A DNA stretch of 36,073 bases from a bacterium (GTDB lineage: Bacteria > Elusimicrobiota > Elusimicrobia > UBA1565 > UBA9628): the NCBI GenBank assembly GCA_021806745.1, contig JAJZQS010000019.1, positions 1 to 36,073 of the forward strand, given 5' to 3'. The translations under genes were made by a program, and so were the position numbers. The stretch's first letter is position 1; each line of letters begins with the position of its first letter. Shown here piece after piece: positions 7,781 to 16,127 of this stretch. The notes under the pieces were generated by a model that worked only from the letters and a program-made list of their open reading frames with translations, was not told the DNA's origin and did not search any database.

Positions 7781-8719
7781 TCACACCGCCAGCGCGCCGC
7801 TGAAAAAAAGCCCGAAAAAAAGCGCGCGCGACGGTAGGTCCACGAAAAGCTGGAACGCCCCCGCGGCCAGAGGATTTTCCCCGGCCGCGCCGAAATGCCA
7901 CGCCACCCCGAGCGCCGCCAGCGCCCGCCAGACGGCCAGCGCCAGCGCCGGCGCGAACGCGCGCCGCGGCGACCAGTCGGCGTAGCCCCGCTCGGCGTAG
8001 AGAGTCCTCGCCGCCCACGCCGCTCCGACGGTCCACAAAATCAGGAAGAACGCCCCGAAAAATCCGGCCGCCCCGGCCGAAGCGCGGTAAATGACCTGCG
8101 CCCCCGTCAGCCACGCGCCGGCCGCGCACAGGACCCAAACCCACCCGTCGCGCGGCGGCGCGTCCTCAAGCCCCGCGCGAATCCAAGCTCGGCGCGCGAG
8201 CCAAGAGATCATCCCGGCGAAAGCCAAGTCCACCGTCAGCCAGATCGGTCCCAGATAGCGCTCGTAGCGGTAGCGGCCGCTGAAGGTCTTGAACAAGTAG
8301 ACCAGCACCGCCGCCGCGCCGATGCCCCCCGCCGCCGCGACCTCGGGCCTCGGATCCGGCGCCCGCGCCGGGCGCGGCAGCACGGCCTCGACCGCGTGCA
8401 GAGACAAGACCGCGATCATCCCCCAGTCCAGAACCGTGAACGCCGCCCCCAAAAAGTCCACGCCCAGAAAAAGACCTCCGTCCTGAAGGGTCTTCGCGTA
8501 GAGACCGTCGCGCAGAAGCCCCCCCGCCGCGCCCAACAGAAAGGCCTGCGCGTCGTCCAAACGCCGACGCGACGACAGCGCCTCGAAGGCGAGAAACAGG
8601 AACAGGTACGGGAAGAGAAAGTTCCAAAGCCCGAAGGCGTCCGCGCCGCGCGCGGCCGCCTCGCCCGAGATCAGCAGGGCCGTCAGCGCGGCCAGCGGCG
8701 CGCGCAGGCGCTCGGCCAC
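7781..8719 (-). CDS. Polytopic inner-membrane protein of unknown function
   Basis: 312 residues from GTG 8719, which lies 4 bp after the ridA stop. About nine or ten hydrophobic segments span nearly the whole length, rich in Ala, Leu, Phe and Trp. Polar features are LLGAAGGLLRDGLYAKTLQDG near residues 60-85 and an Arg/Tyr cluster (GRYRYERYLGP) near the middle; both look like loops and could be functional. No transporter, enzyme or flippase motif is recognised. Its place at the end of the wall/Rho gene run gives no specific role. I could not assign a family. Confidence 0.75.
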   Translation of the reverse strand: MAERLRAPLAALTALLISGEAAARGADAFGLWNFLFPYLFLFLAFEALSSRRRLDDAQAFLLGAAGGLLRDGLYAKTLQDGGLFLGVDFLGAAFTVLDWGMIAVLSLHAVEAVLPRPARAPDPRPEVAAAGGIGAAAVLVYLFKTFSGRYRYERYLGPIWLTVDLAFAGMISWLARRAWIRAGLEDAPPRDGWVWVLCAAGAWLTGAQVIYRASAGAAGFFGAFFLILWTVGAAWAARTLYAERGYADWSPRRAFAPALALAVWRALAALGVAWHFGAAGENPLAAGAFQLFVDLPSRALFFGLFFSGALAV

Positions 8720-8723
8720 CGCC

Positions 8724-9107
8724 CTAGGGCCTCATCGCCGTGACCTCGATCTCGACGGCCGCGCCCTTGGGAAGCGCCGCCACCTGCACCGTCGAGCGGG
8801 CCGGGTACGGAGCGCGGAAATGCCGCGCGTAGACCTCGTTCATCGCAGCGAAGCTCCCGAGATCGGTCATGAACACCGTGGTCTTGACCACGTCGTCCAT
8901 CGTCAGCCCCGCGGCCTCCAGCGCCGCGCGAACATTGAGCAGGCAGCGCTGCGTCTGCGCGGCCGCGTCGCCGCCGACGAAGGCTCCCGACGGGTCCAGC
9001 GGGATTTGTCCCGACAGGAACACGAAGGAGCCCGCGGAAATTCCCTGCGAGTACGGCCCGATCGCGGCCGGCGCGCGGTCGGTGACGACGGCGGACTTGG
9101 TCGCCAC
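8724..9107 (-). CDS. ridA: RidA family enamine/imine deaminase
   Basis: 127 residues, the standard family length, from GTG 9107 located 2 bp after the rho stop. RidA hydrolyses reactive 2-aminoacrylate and related enamines made by PLP enzymes. Family marks are IGPYSQ near the N-terminus, FLSGQIP, the DVVKTTVFMTDL segment, and PARSTVQVAALPKGAAVEIE, whose Arg corresponds to the substrate-carboxylate-binding Arg105 of E. coli RidA. The protein is cytoplasmic and should form a trimer. The frame stays open upstream across rho, but that is out of frame with rho and is not coding. Confidence 0.92.
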   Translation of the reverse strand: MATKSAVVTDRAPAAIGPYSQGISAGSFVFLSGQIPLDPSGAFVGGDAAAQTQRCLLNVRAALEAAGLTMDDVVKTTVFMTDLGSFAAMNEVYARHFRAPYPARSTVQVAALPKGAAVEIEVTAMRP

Positions 9108-9109
9108 GC

Positions 9110-10291
9110 CTACCTCAGCGCCGCCATCAGCTTTTCGTTGAGCTTGTGCGCGCGCATGAGCTCGGTCAGCGCGCGGATGGCCTCCAGGTCCCCGAGCCCC
9201 GCCAGGTGGCGGCGCAGCTTGTAGACGCCCTCCAGGTAGTCCTTGGGGAAGAGCTTTTCTTCCTTGCGCGTGCCGCTGTCGCGCACCTTCAGCGCCGGGA
9301 AGATGCGCATCTCGGCGGCCTGCCGATAGAGCACGAGCTCCATGTTGCCGGTGCCCTTGAACTCCTGGAAGATGATGTCGTCCATCTTGGAGCCCGTGTC
9401 GACGAGGATCGTGGCCAGTATCGTCAGCGAGCCGCCGTTTTCGATCTTGCGCGCGGCGCCGAAAAAGCGCCGCGGAATCTCCATGGCGCGGCTGTCGAGG
9501 CCGCCCGACATCGTGCGGTTGCCGGTCGCGAACTGGTTGTAGACCCGCGCCAGACGCGTCAGCGAGTCCAGCAGGATGAACACGTCCTCGCCCGCGACCA
9601 CCTTCTCCAAGGCCGTGCGCATCAGGTCCTCGGCGATCTTCCTGTGCTGCTGGTAGCTCTGGTCCGAAGACGACGCCCAGACCTCGGCCGGCACCGAACG
9701 CTTGAAGTCGGTGACCTCCTCGGGGCGCTCGTCGACGAGCAGGCAATACTGGCGGACCTTCGGATCGACCGCGTGCACCGCGTTCGAGATCTGCTTGAGA
9801 AAGGTCGTCTTGCCGGCCTTGGGCGGCGCCACGATCAGACCGCGCGTACCCTTGCCGATGGGCGCAAGCAAATCCAGCGCGCGCATCGACGGATCGTTGG
9901 AGCCCTTCTCCATCTGCAGCCACTGGTAGGGGTCGACCGGCGTCATCTGGGAGAACTTCTGCTCCACCTCGGAGCGCTGGGGCGCCTGAGGCGCCTGCGC
10001 CGGGCGCTGCCCCTGGCCGCGATTTTGATTCTGGTAGCCCTGGTAGCCGCCTTGGCGCTGCGGCTGGGGTTGACCTTGATTCTGGCCGCCGCCCCCGCCG
10101 CCGCGATGGCGCCGCCGACGGCGCCGCCCGCCGTGATGGTGCTGCTGGCCGTTGTGGAAATTCCCGCCGGGCTGACCCGGCTGGCCTTGGGGCTGGGGAG
10201 GCTGACCTCCGCCCGCGGGGCCCGAGGGCGCACCGCCTTGAGGAACCTGCCCCGATTGCCCGCCCTGTGCTCCCGTGTTCTCTTCGTTCAT
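9110..10291 (-). CDS. rho: Transcription termination factor Rho, lacking the OB-fold RNA-binding domain
   Basis: 393 residues from ATG 10291 with GGGAGAGG upstream. Residues 1-105 are low-complexity Gly/Gln/Pro with a block of six Arg near residues 56-61 and His-rich patches. From about 110 the canonical Rho connector and RecA-type ATPase follow: Walker A APPKAGKT (155-162), DERPEEVT, Walker [13 protein letters not shown]-loop [25 protein letters not shown]-loop FKGTGNMEL and SGTRKEE. The helical Rho_N and cold-shock-like OB fold that normally hold the primary RNA site are absent. No coding room exists for them, because murI ends 19 bp upstream of the start. The disordered arm may supply RNA binding instead (inference). 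Hexameric ATPase and helicase function should be intact. Confidence 0.95.
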   Translation of the reverse strand: MNEENTGAQGGQSGQVPQGGAPSGPAGGGQPPQPQGQPGQPGGNFHNGQQHHHGGRRRRRRHRGGGGGGQNQGQPQPQRQGGYQGYQNQNRGQGQRPAQAPQAPQRSEVEQKFSQMTPVDPYQWLQMEKGSNDPSMRALDLLAPIGKGTRGLIVAPPKAGKTTFLKQISNAVHAVDPKVRQYCLLVDERPEEVTDFKRSVPAEVWASSSDQSYQQHRKIAEDLMRTALEKVVAGEDVFILLDSLTRLARVYNQFATGNRTMSGGLDSRAMEIPRRFFGAARKIENGGSLTILATILVDTGSKMDDIIFQEFKGTGNMELVLYRQAAEMRIFPALKVRDSGTRKEEKLFPKDYLEGVYKLRRHLAGLGDLEAIRALTELMRAHKLNEKLMAALR

Positions 10292-10310
10292 TGTGTCACC
10301 TCTCCCGATC

Positions 10311-11108
10311 TCACGCGTCGAGGCGGTGCAGACGCACCGCGTCGACGACGCCTCCCAGCATGCGGCGGCCCAGACGGCGAAATCTCTCCGGCGCGTCGGA
10401 CGCCCAGAACTCCCGGCGCCCTCGCCGACCGGCGGGCGCGCGAAGGCCCGCGCGCGACAGCGCGGCCTCGGCGGCGCGCGCGGTCTCCTCGGCCGAGTCC
10501 ACCAGCGCCACGCGCGGGCCCATCGCCCGCGCGATCTCGCGCTTCAAGTACGGATAGTGGGTGCAGCCCAAGATCAGCGCGTCCACGCGCGCTTTCTTGA
10601 GCGGAGCCAAATAGCGCCGCGCCACCGCCGCCGCCACCGGACCGCTCCACCAGCCTTCCTCCACCAGCGGCACGAACAGCGGGCAGGCCGCGGCCGTCGC
10701 CGTGGCGCCCAGCCGGCGCAGGGCGCGCGCGTAGGCGCCCGAGCGCACCGTGGCCTCCGTGCCGATCACGCCCACGCGTCGGCGTCCGGCCGCGGCGGCG
10801 GCGCGCGCTCCGGGCTCGATGACGCCGATGACCGGCACGCGCGCGGCGCGGCGGATGGCGGGCAGCGCCAGGGCCGAGGAGGTGTTGCAGGCCACCACCA
10901 GCAGCTTGATGCCCCGCCCGGCCAGGAAGCGCGCGGCCTGCGCCGAGAAGCGCGCGATCGCCTCCGGAGACTTCGAGCCGTAGGGCACGCGCGCGGTGTC
11001 GCCGAAATAGACGAGCGACTCCTCGGGCATGCGACGGGCCAGAGCCGCCAGCACCGTCAGGCCGCCCAGGCCGGAGTCGAACACGCCGACGGGCGCGGAA
11101 GGCTTCAT
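10311..11108 (-). CDS. murI: Glutamate racemase
   Basis: 265 residues. It makes D-glutamate for peptidoglycan stems. It carries FDSGLGGLTV at the N-terminus, the first catalytic Cys in VACNTSSA, the second in LGCTHYP, and YFGDTARVPYG, all family hallmarks. I chose ATG 11108, which overlaps the amidase stop as ATGA. An in-frame GTG at 11114 has better spacing to AAGGGG and would add two residues, and GTG 11123 is also possible. The C-terminus is Arg-rich. The position between a cell-wall amidase and rho fits the wall-synthesis gene run. Confidence 0.95.
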   Translation of the reverse strand: MKPSAPVGVFDSGLGGLTVLAALARRMPEESLVYFGDTARVPYGSKSPEAIARFSAQAARFLAGRGIKLLVVACNTSSALALPAIRRAARVPVIGVIEPGARAAAAAGRRRVGVIGTEATVRSGAYARALRRLGATATAAACPLFVPLVEEGWWSGPVAAAVARRYLAPLKKARVDALILGCTHYPYLKREIARAMGPRVALVDSAEETARAAEAALSRAGLRAPAGRRGRREFWASDAPERFRRLGRRMLGGVVDAVRLHRLDA

Positions 11109-12586
11109 CGGCACTTGCGCCACCCCTTCTTGCGCGCGTAGTCGCAGACTCCGTCGGCGACGCTGGCCACCGCGCGCTTGCGAAACGCTTCGGTGCGCAG
11201 CTTCGCCTCGTCGCGCGAATTACTGAGAAACGCCAGCTCCACCAGAATCGCCGGCGCGTGCGTGCCGCGCAGAACGTAGAAGCCCGCCTGCTTGGCGCCG
11301 CGGTCGGCCACGTTCAGATGTTTGGCCATCTCGCGCTCGACGAGCGCGGCGAACGGCGCGGACTCGTTGATCATCTCGGTCTTGGTCATCGCCAAGAGGA
11401 TCTGCCGGGCGGTCTCGTCCTCCGGTTTTTTCCCCTCCATCGCCAGCGGGGCGTTCTCGGCCGCGGCCAGCGCCTCGGCCTCGGGATCGGAGGCCGTCTC
11501 GGACACCGAGTACACCTCGAAGCCGCGCTCGTGGGGGTTTTTCGCCGAGTTGCAGTGCAGGGACACGAACAAATCCGCGTCCAGATCGTTGGCCGTCTTC
11601 GAGCGGTCCGACAGGGGAACGAACACGTCCCGCGAGCGCGTCAGCGCCACCTCGAAGCCGCGGGCGCGAAGCACCTTGGCCAGCGCCAACGCCGCCTTCA
11701 GCGTCACGTCCTTCTCGCGCGTGCCTCGCGTGCCGGTGGCGCCGGGGTCCTTGCCGCCGTGGCCCGCGTCGACGACCACGAGGCGCCGCTGCGAGGCCGC
11801 CGAGGTCGGGGCGGCGACCGCGTCGGAAAGCTCGGCGGCAGGCGGCGCGGCCGCTGCGCGCGGGTAGGCGTCGAGCTCCAGGCGGCGGGGATCGGAGAGC
11901 TCGACGGCACGCCACGCCGCGCCAGCGGCCGCCAGCTTGACGATCAGCCGCGCACCGCCCGCCTCCTGGACCGCCGCGTAGCCGCGCACCAGCCCCGCGC
12001 CCGCGGTCGGACTCGACGGCGCCACTCGCGCGAACGGGAAGGTCACGTCGACTTCCCCGGCGCCGCGCGCCGACGCACGCCACGAGACCCCGGGATCGAG
12101 CGCGACGACGACGCCGGCGCGGCCGGCGTCCTCGACGAGCTCCGGCGCGCCGACCGTGTCGCGCGCGGTCAGGCGCAGGGCCCGCCCGTCGGGGTCCAAG
12201 CGCGCGTCCATCCCGCACCAGCGCGCGAAATCCTCGGACAACACGAAGGACGCCGGCGCGAACGCGCGCCGTCCGGAAACCGAGAGACGACCGCCCATGT
12301 CGCACGGCTGGCCCTGGCAGACCGCGCGCGAGGAGCCGTCCGACAGCGCCAGCAAGCGCCCGCGAAGGGTCAGCGTCAACGCGCCCGACGCCTGCGACCA
12401 GTTCGCGCGGCCGCCGCACAGCCGGCCCAGCCGCGCCGCGTCGAGCTCCGGCCCTTCGGAGCCGGCTCGGCCGGCGACGGCGCCGAGGTCCCGGCCTTGC
12501 GCGTAGACCTCGACCGACGACGGGCCCAGCGGCGCGTGCGCGCACGCGCCGAGGATCAGGGCCGCCGCCGCCAGACGCAGCTTCAT
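11105..12586 (-). CDS. N-acetylmuramoyl-L-alanine amidase (Amidase_3), predicted lipoprotein
   Basis: 493 residues from ATG 12586, overlapping the RNase stop (ATGA). The N-terminus has a lipobox (LILGAC), so the protein should be lipidated at Cys15 and tethered in the periplasm. Residues about 25-260 resemble a copper-amine-oxidase-N-like/AMIN-type wall-binding region. The catalytic domain begins near 265 with VVVDAGHGGKDPG (zinc His), then TREKDVTL (zinc Glu), SLHCNSA (zinc His) and VELAFLSN (catalytic Glu). It cleaves the MurNAc-L-Ala bond, probably during cell separation or wall remodelling. Lipid anchoring plus the large N-terminal region distinguish it from free periplasmic AmiA/C. Confidence 0.92.
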   Translation of the reverse strand: MKLRLAAAALILGACAHAPLGPSSVEVYAQGRDLGAVAGRAGSEGPELDAARLGRLCGGRANWSQASGALTLTLRGRLLALSDGSSRAVCQGQPCDMGGRLSVSGRRAFAPASFVLSEDFARWCGMDARLDPDGRALRLTARDTVGAPELVEDAGRAGVVVALDPGVSWRASARGAGEVDVTFPFARVAPSSPTAGAGLVRGYAAVQEAGGARLIVKLAAAGAAWRAVELSDPRRLELDAYPRAAAAPPAAELSDAVAAPTSAASQRRLVVVDAGHGGKDPGATGTRGTREKDVTLKAALALAKVLRARGFEVALTRSRDVFVPLSDRSKTANDLDADLFVSLHCNSAKNPHERGFEVYSVSETASDPEAEALAAAENAPLAMEGKKPEDETARQILLAMTKTEMINESAPFAALVEREMAKHLNVADRGAKQAGFYVLRGTHAPAILVELAFLSNSRDEAKLRTEAFRKRAVASVADGVCDYARKKGWRKCR

Positions 12587-14769
12587 TCGAGCACGATCCT
12601 ATAGTCCTCCCAGGGCAGTTGCGCGTCGCCCTGGATCTTGATCGGCCGCACGATGTTTTTTTCGATGACCGACTGCTGGGCGCGGAACGCCTCGGCGACG
12701 GCGGGGTTGAGCAGGACGCGGATGGAGCCTCCCGGACGGCCGCCCGTCATTTCGACGATCTCGCGCTGGATTTTGATGCGCAAGGTCTCGGTGGACAGCA
12801 CCCGGCCCGAGGCGCGGCATTGCGGGCATTCGCTGGTCAGCAGCGCCGCCGTCGACACGCGCTTGCGCTCGCGCGTCAGCTCGATGAGACCCAGGCGCGT
12901 GATCGGCAGGATGCGGATCTTGGCCCGATCGGCGCGGCAGGCCTCGGCGAACGCCTCCATGACTTTCTGTCGGTTGGAGGCCTTGCGCATGTCGATGAAG
13001 TCCACGACGATGATGCCGCCGATGTTGCGCAGGCGCAACTGCCGGGCGACGGTCTGCGCGGCCTCGATGTTGGTCTGCGTGACGGTCTCTTCCTGCGACT
13101 TGGAGCCGGTGAAACGGCCGGTGTTGACGTCGATCGCGCACAAGGACTCCGCCTCCTGGATCACGATCGAGCCGCCGTTGGGCAGGGGCACCTTCGTCTC
13201 GCGGATGCCGGCGATCTCGCGCTCTATGTTGAACGCCTTGAAGATCGGAGTCTTGCCCTCGTAGCGGCGCACGCGCTCCTTGAGCTCGGGCGCGAAATCC
13301 TCGACGAAGCGCACGACCTCGGCATGCGCGTCCTTGTCGTCGATCAGGTAGACGTAGACTTGATCCGACATCAGGTCGCGCGCGATCTGCAGAGCCAGGC
13401 CCAGGTCGCGGTGCAGCAGCGCGGGTCCCGTCCCTTCGGCGTAGCCTTTTTCGATCTTCTGCCAGGCCTCGAGGAGGTACTTGACCTCGCGCTCGAGCTC
13501 CTCTTCGCTCGCGCCCTCGGCCTCGGTGCGCACGACCACGCCCTTGCCCGCGAGCTTTTCGGTCGACAGGCGCCGCACGATCTTGTCCAGGCGGTCTCGC
13601 TCCTGCTGGTCGGCGATGTGCTTGGACAGGCCGATGTCGGTTTGAAACGGCGTGAAGACCAGGTAGCGTCCGGGCAGCGTCACGTCCATCGTGACCTTGG
13701 GGCCCTTGGTGCTGATGGCCTCCTTGGCGACTTGGACCATGATCGTTTGTCCTTTTTTCAGCGTCGCGTCGATGGCCGCCCCCTTCTCGCCGAGGACGTC
13801 GGAGATGTAGAGGTAGGCGTTCTTCTCGAAGCCGATGTTGACGAACGCCGACGAGATGCCGGGCAGGACGTTCTCGACGACGCCGCGGTAGATGTTGCCG
13901 ACCACGTTCTGTCCGCCGCGGCGCTCCCAATGCAGCTCCGCGAGGCGGCCGTCCTCGATGATGGCCACGCGCGTCTCTTCGGCCGACGAGTTGGCCAAGA
14001 CCTCGCGTTTGACGGCGATCTTGGCGCCGCGCACCTCGTTGGTGCGCTCCGCGCCGTGGAAGCGGTCGTGGCGGTCATTTCGGTCGCGCCTGTCTCGGCG
14101 CTCGTCGCGGCGGCCCTCGCCCCGGCGGTCTTCATGCCGCTGCTCGCGCCGATCCTCCGGCCGCTCGTCGCGCCGGGCCTCGCGGCCCAGGTCGCGGTTG
14201 CGGCGCTCCTCCTCGCGACGGACCTCCGACGGCTCTTTGGGAGCCGCGGCGGGCGGCTCGGTCGGCGCGGGCGCGGACGGCGCCCCGGGCGCGGATTGCG
14301 CGGGGGAAGCGGCGGCCTGACCCCGCACCTCGGGCTGGCCGTTGGCGCCCTCGCGTCGGTCCCGCCCGCCTCGTCCGCGGCGGCGGCGGCGGCGGCGACG
14401 GCCCTCGCCCGGAACCCGCCCCGCTCCCTCGGCGGGCGCGCCCTGTCCGGTCACGGGCATCGCGGAAGACGCGGCGACTTGCGAAGCGGCGGCGGGCTGG
14501 TCGACGCCCTGCTCCTCGTCGCCCTCGTCGTCGGATTCATTTTCGGAGACGGGAGCGGGAGCGGCCGGCTGCGGGTCTCGCGGCGCGGGCGTCGGCGCGG
14601 GAGCCGGAGCGGCGATCGGCGCGGGAGCGGCCGCGGGAGCGGCGGCGGGCGCCGGCGCGCGCTCGACCACGCCGGGGGTGGAACCGTCGTGCACGCGCTC
14701 CAGGCGCGGCTTCGACGGCTCGGGCGTCTCGGTTTTCGGGGCTTGAGTCGAATCGAGTTCGTTGGACAT
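12583..14769 (-). CDS. rng: Ribonuclease E/G family endoribonuclease with long disordered N-terminal arm
   Basis: 728 residues. ATG 14769 is chosen for GGAG 5 nt upstream; ATG 14787 overlaps the rodA stop and is the alternative. Residues 1-244 are disordered: an Ala/Pro stretch, an acidic patch, a run of eight Arg, then a long Arg/Asp/Glu-rich segment. The catalytic part follows: S1 domain with GNIYRGVVENVLPG and FVNIGFEKNAYLY, metal-binding Asp547 (AIDVNTGR) and Asp590 (VVDFIDM), and a Zn-link Cys pair 648/651 (ECPQC). The 43-residue Asp spacing and the Asp-to-Cys spacing equal those of E. coli RNase E (D303, D346, C404), so the offset is exactly 244. There is no C-terminal degradosome arm. 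It acts in rRNA processing and mRNA decay. Confidence 0.93.
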   Translation of the reverse strand: MSNELDSTQAPKTETPEPSKPRLERVHDGSTPGVVERAPAPAAAPAAAPAPIAAPAPAPTPAPRDPQPAAPAPVSENESDDEGDEEQGVDQPAAASQVAASSAMPVTGQGAPAEGAGRVPGEGRRRRRRRRGRGGRDRREGANGQPEVRGQAAASPAQSAPGAPSAPAPTEPPAAAPKEPSEVRREEERRNRDLGREARRDERPEDRREQRHEDRRGEGRRDERRDRRDRNDRHDRFHGAERTNEVRGAKIAVKREVLANSSAEETRVAIIEDGRLAELHWERRGGQNVVGNIYRGVVENVLPGISSAFVNIGFEKNAYLYISDVLGEKGAAIDATLKKGQTIMVQVAKEAISTKGPKVTMDVTLPGRYLVFTPFQTDIGLSKHIADQQERDRLDKIVRRLSTEKLAGKGVVVRTEAEGASEEELEREVKYLLEAWQKIEKGYAEGTGPALLHRDLGLALQIARDLMSDQVYVYLIDDKDAHAEVVRFVEDFAPELKERVRRYEGKTPIFKAFNIEREIAGIRETKVPLPNGGSIVIQEAESLCAIDVNTGRFTGSKSQEETVTQTNIEAAQTVARQLRLRNIGGIIVVDFIDMRKASNRQKVMEAFAEACRADRAKIRILPITRLGLIELTRERKRVSTAALLTSECPQCRASGRVLSTETLRIKIQREIVEMTGGRPGGSIRVLLNPAVAEAFRAQQSVIEKNIVRPIKIQGDAQLPWEDYRIVLE

Positions 14770-14783
14770 GTTTTCTCCGGGAA

Positions 14784-16127
14784 TCATAGAAGCGCGTAGC
14801 GGCGCGCGTAGACGTTGGCGACGATGCCGAGCGAGAACAGATTGACGACCAAGCTCGACCCGCCGTACGAGATCAGCGGCAGGGGAATTCCGGCCACGGG
14901 CATCAGGCCCACGCACATTCCCACGTTCAGGACCACGACGAAGGCGAACATCGAGGCCAGGCCGCAGCAGACGAGGTAGCCGTAACGGTCCCTCGCCTGC
15001 CGTGCCGCGGCCACGATGCGCCAAAACAGCAGCGTGTATAGGCCCAGCACCAGGCCCGCGCCCCAAAAGCCCATCTCCTCGCCGATGTCGGCGAAGATGA
15101 AGTCGGTGTGGCGCTCGGGCAGAAAGCCCAACTGGGACTGCGTGCCTGAAAACAAGCCCTGCCCCCACAGACCGCCCGACCCGATGGCCACGCGCGACTG
15201 GATCACGTTGTAGGCCGCGCCCTGGACGTCCGAGCGCGGAGCGACGAAGGCGACGAAGCGGTTGCGCTGGTAGCTCTTCATCGAGCGGTTGACCGCCACG
15301 CCGGTCAGCATGGCCAACGAGACGATCACCGGCGCGGCGATGAACGCCAGCGGCCGCGCGGACAGGCGCAGCCACGCGGCCGCAAGCCACGCCGCCGCGG
15401 AAAGCGCCGCCAGAAGAACCATCGCCGCCAGCAGAGGCCAGCCGAAGCGGGACGCGGACAACACGAGACCGGGCAGGCTCATGGGCGGAGAATACGGAAA
15501 GCGGACCTGGCAGAAAGTGACGACCAGGGGCACCGACAGCGCCAGGGCCCCGTAGCCGAACACGAACAGCATCTGGAACATGTCGGCTCCGGCGCAAAAC
15601 AGCATCCCGGTGATCGTGGGCAGGAAGGTCAGCGCGGTGGAGAAATCCGGCTGCTTGAGGATCAACGCGAGTATGGGCGCGGCGATGGCCAGCGCGGCGA
15701 GCAGCGTCGGGAATTCGCCGACGCGCCGCGCGCGGCGGTCCAGGAAATCCGCGAGAACCAAGACCACCAGGACGCGCGCCAGTTCCGCGGGCTGAAAGCT
15801 GAAACCGGCCAGCCTCAGCCACGCGCGATGGCCGCGCGCGCTGCGTCCCAGCACGAGCACCGAGGCCATCAGCGCGACCGCGACCGCGTAGAGAGGCTTG
15901 GATTGGTCCTGGAAGATCTGATAGTTGAAGGCCAGCGTCAGAGTGAACAGACTCAACCCCAGCGCCAGGGCGATGAAGTGCTTGCGCAGGATCGACTGGT
16001 AGAACATCGTCGTGCTGGCCGCCGACAGCATCGCGATCGTGCCCAGCGTCACGAGGCCGAGTACCGCCGCCACGAAGGTCCAATCCACGCGGCCGGACAA
16101 CCCCGGCTGGGCGCGCGCCTGGCTCAT
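14784..16127 (-). CDS. rodA: Peptidoglycan glycosyltransferase RodA (SEDS family)
   Basis: 447 residues from ATG 16127, overlapping the mrdA stop (ATGA) with GGGGG upstream. It polymerises lipid II into glycan strands for lateral wall growth together with PBP2. SEDS hallmarks: FSFQPAELARVLVVLVLADFL, QPDFSTAL, AIGSGGLWGQGLFSGTQSQLGFLPERHTDFIF (its Asp corresponds to the essential Asp262 of E. coli RodA) and GIPLPLISYGGSS. It is about 70 residues longer than E. coli RodA, largely because of extra hydrophobic segments between the QPDF and QRNRF motifs (about 15310-15590). Confidence 0.95.
   Translation of the reverse strand: MSQARAQPGLSGRVDWTFVAAVLGLVTLGTIAMLSAASTTMFYQSILRKHFIALALGLSLFTLTLAFNYQIFQDQSKPLYAVAVALMASVLVLGRSARGHRAWLRLAGFSFQPAELARVLVVLVLADFLDRRARRVGEFPTLLAALAIAAPILALILKQPDFSTALTFLPTITGMLFCAGADMFQMLFVFGYGALALSVPLVVTFCQVRFPYSPPMSLPGLVLSASRFGWPLLAAMVLLAALSAAAWLAAAWLRLSARPLAFIAAPVIVSLAMLTGVAVNRSMKSYQRNRFVAFVAPRSDVQGAAYNVIQSRVAIGSGGLWGQGLFSGTQSQLGFLPERHTDFIFADIGEEMGFWGAGLVLGLYTLLFWRIVAAARQARDRYGYLVCCGLASMFAFVVVLNVGMCVGLMPVAGIPLPLISYGGSSLVVNLFSLGIVANVYARRYALL

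Noticed and set aside
9108-9923. An in-frame N-terminal extension of RidA across rho
   Set aside because: RidA has its standard length from GTG 9107; the extension is a shifted reading of rho.
9146-10600. A 484-codon plus-strand frame opposite rho and part of murI
   Set aside because: Same high-GC effect; the minus-strand product is an unmistakable Rho ATPase.
12619-14799. A 726-codon open frame on the plus strand opposite the RNase E/G gene
   Set aside because: It mirrors a GC-rich gene whose third codon positions are mostly G or C, so antisense stops are rare. Its translation is Leu/Arg/Asp-rich with no family resemblance, while the minus strand has clear motifs.
14788-16083. An upstream extension of the RNase E/G frame through the whole of rodA
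   Set aside because: The extension is out of frame with rodA and lacks protein-like composition; a start with a proper ribosome-binding site exists at 14769.
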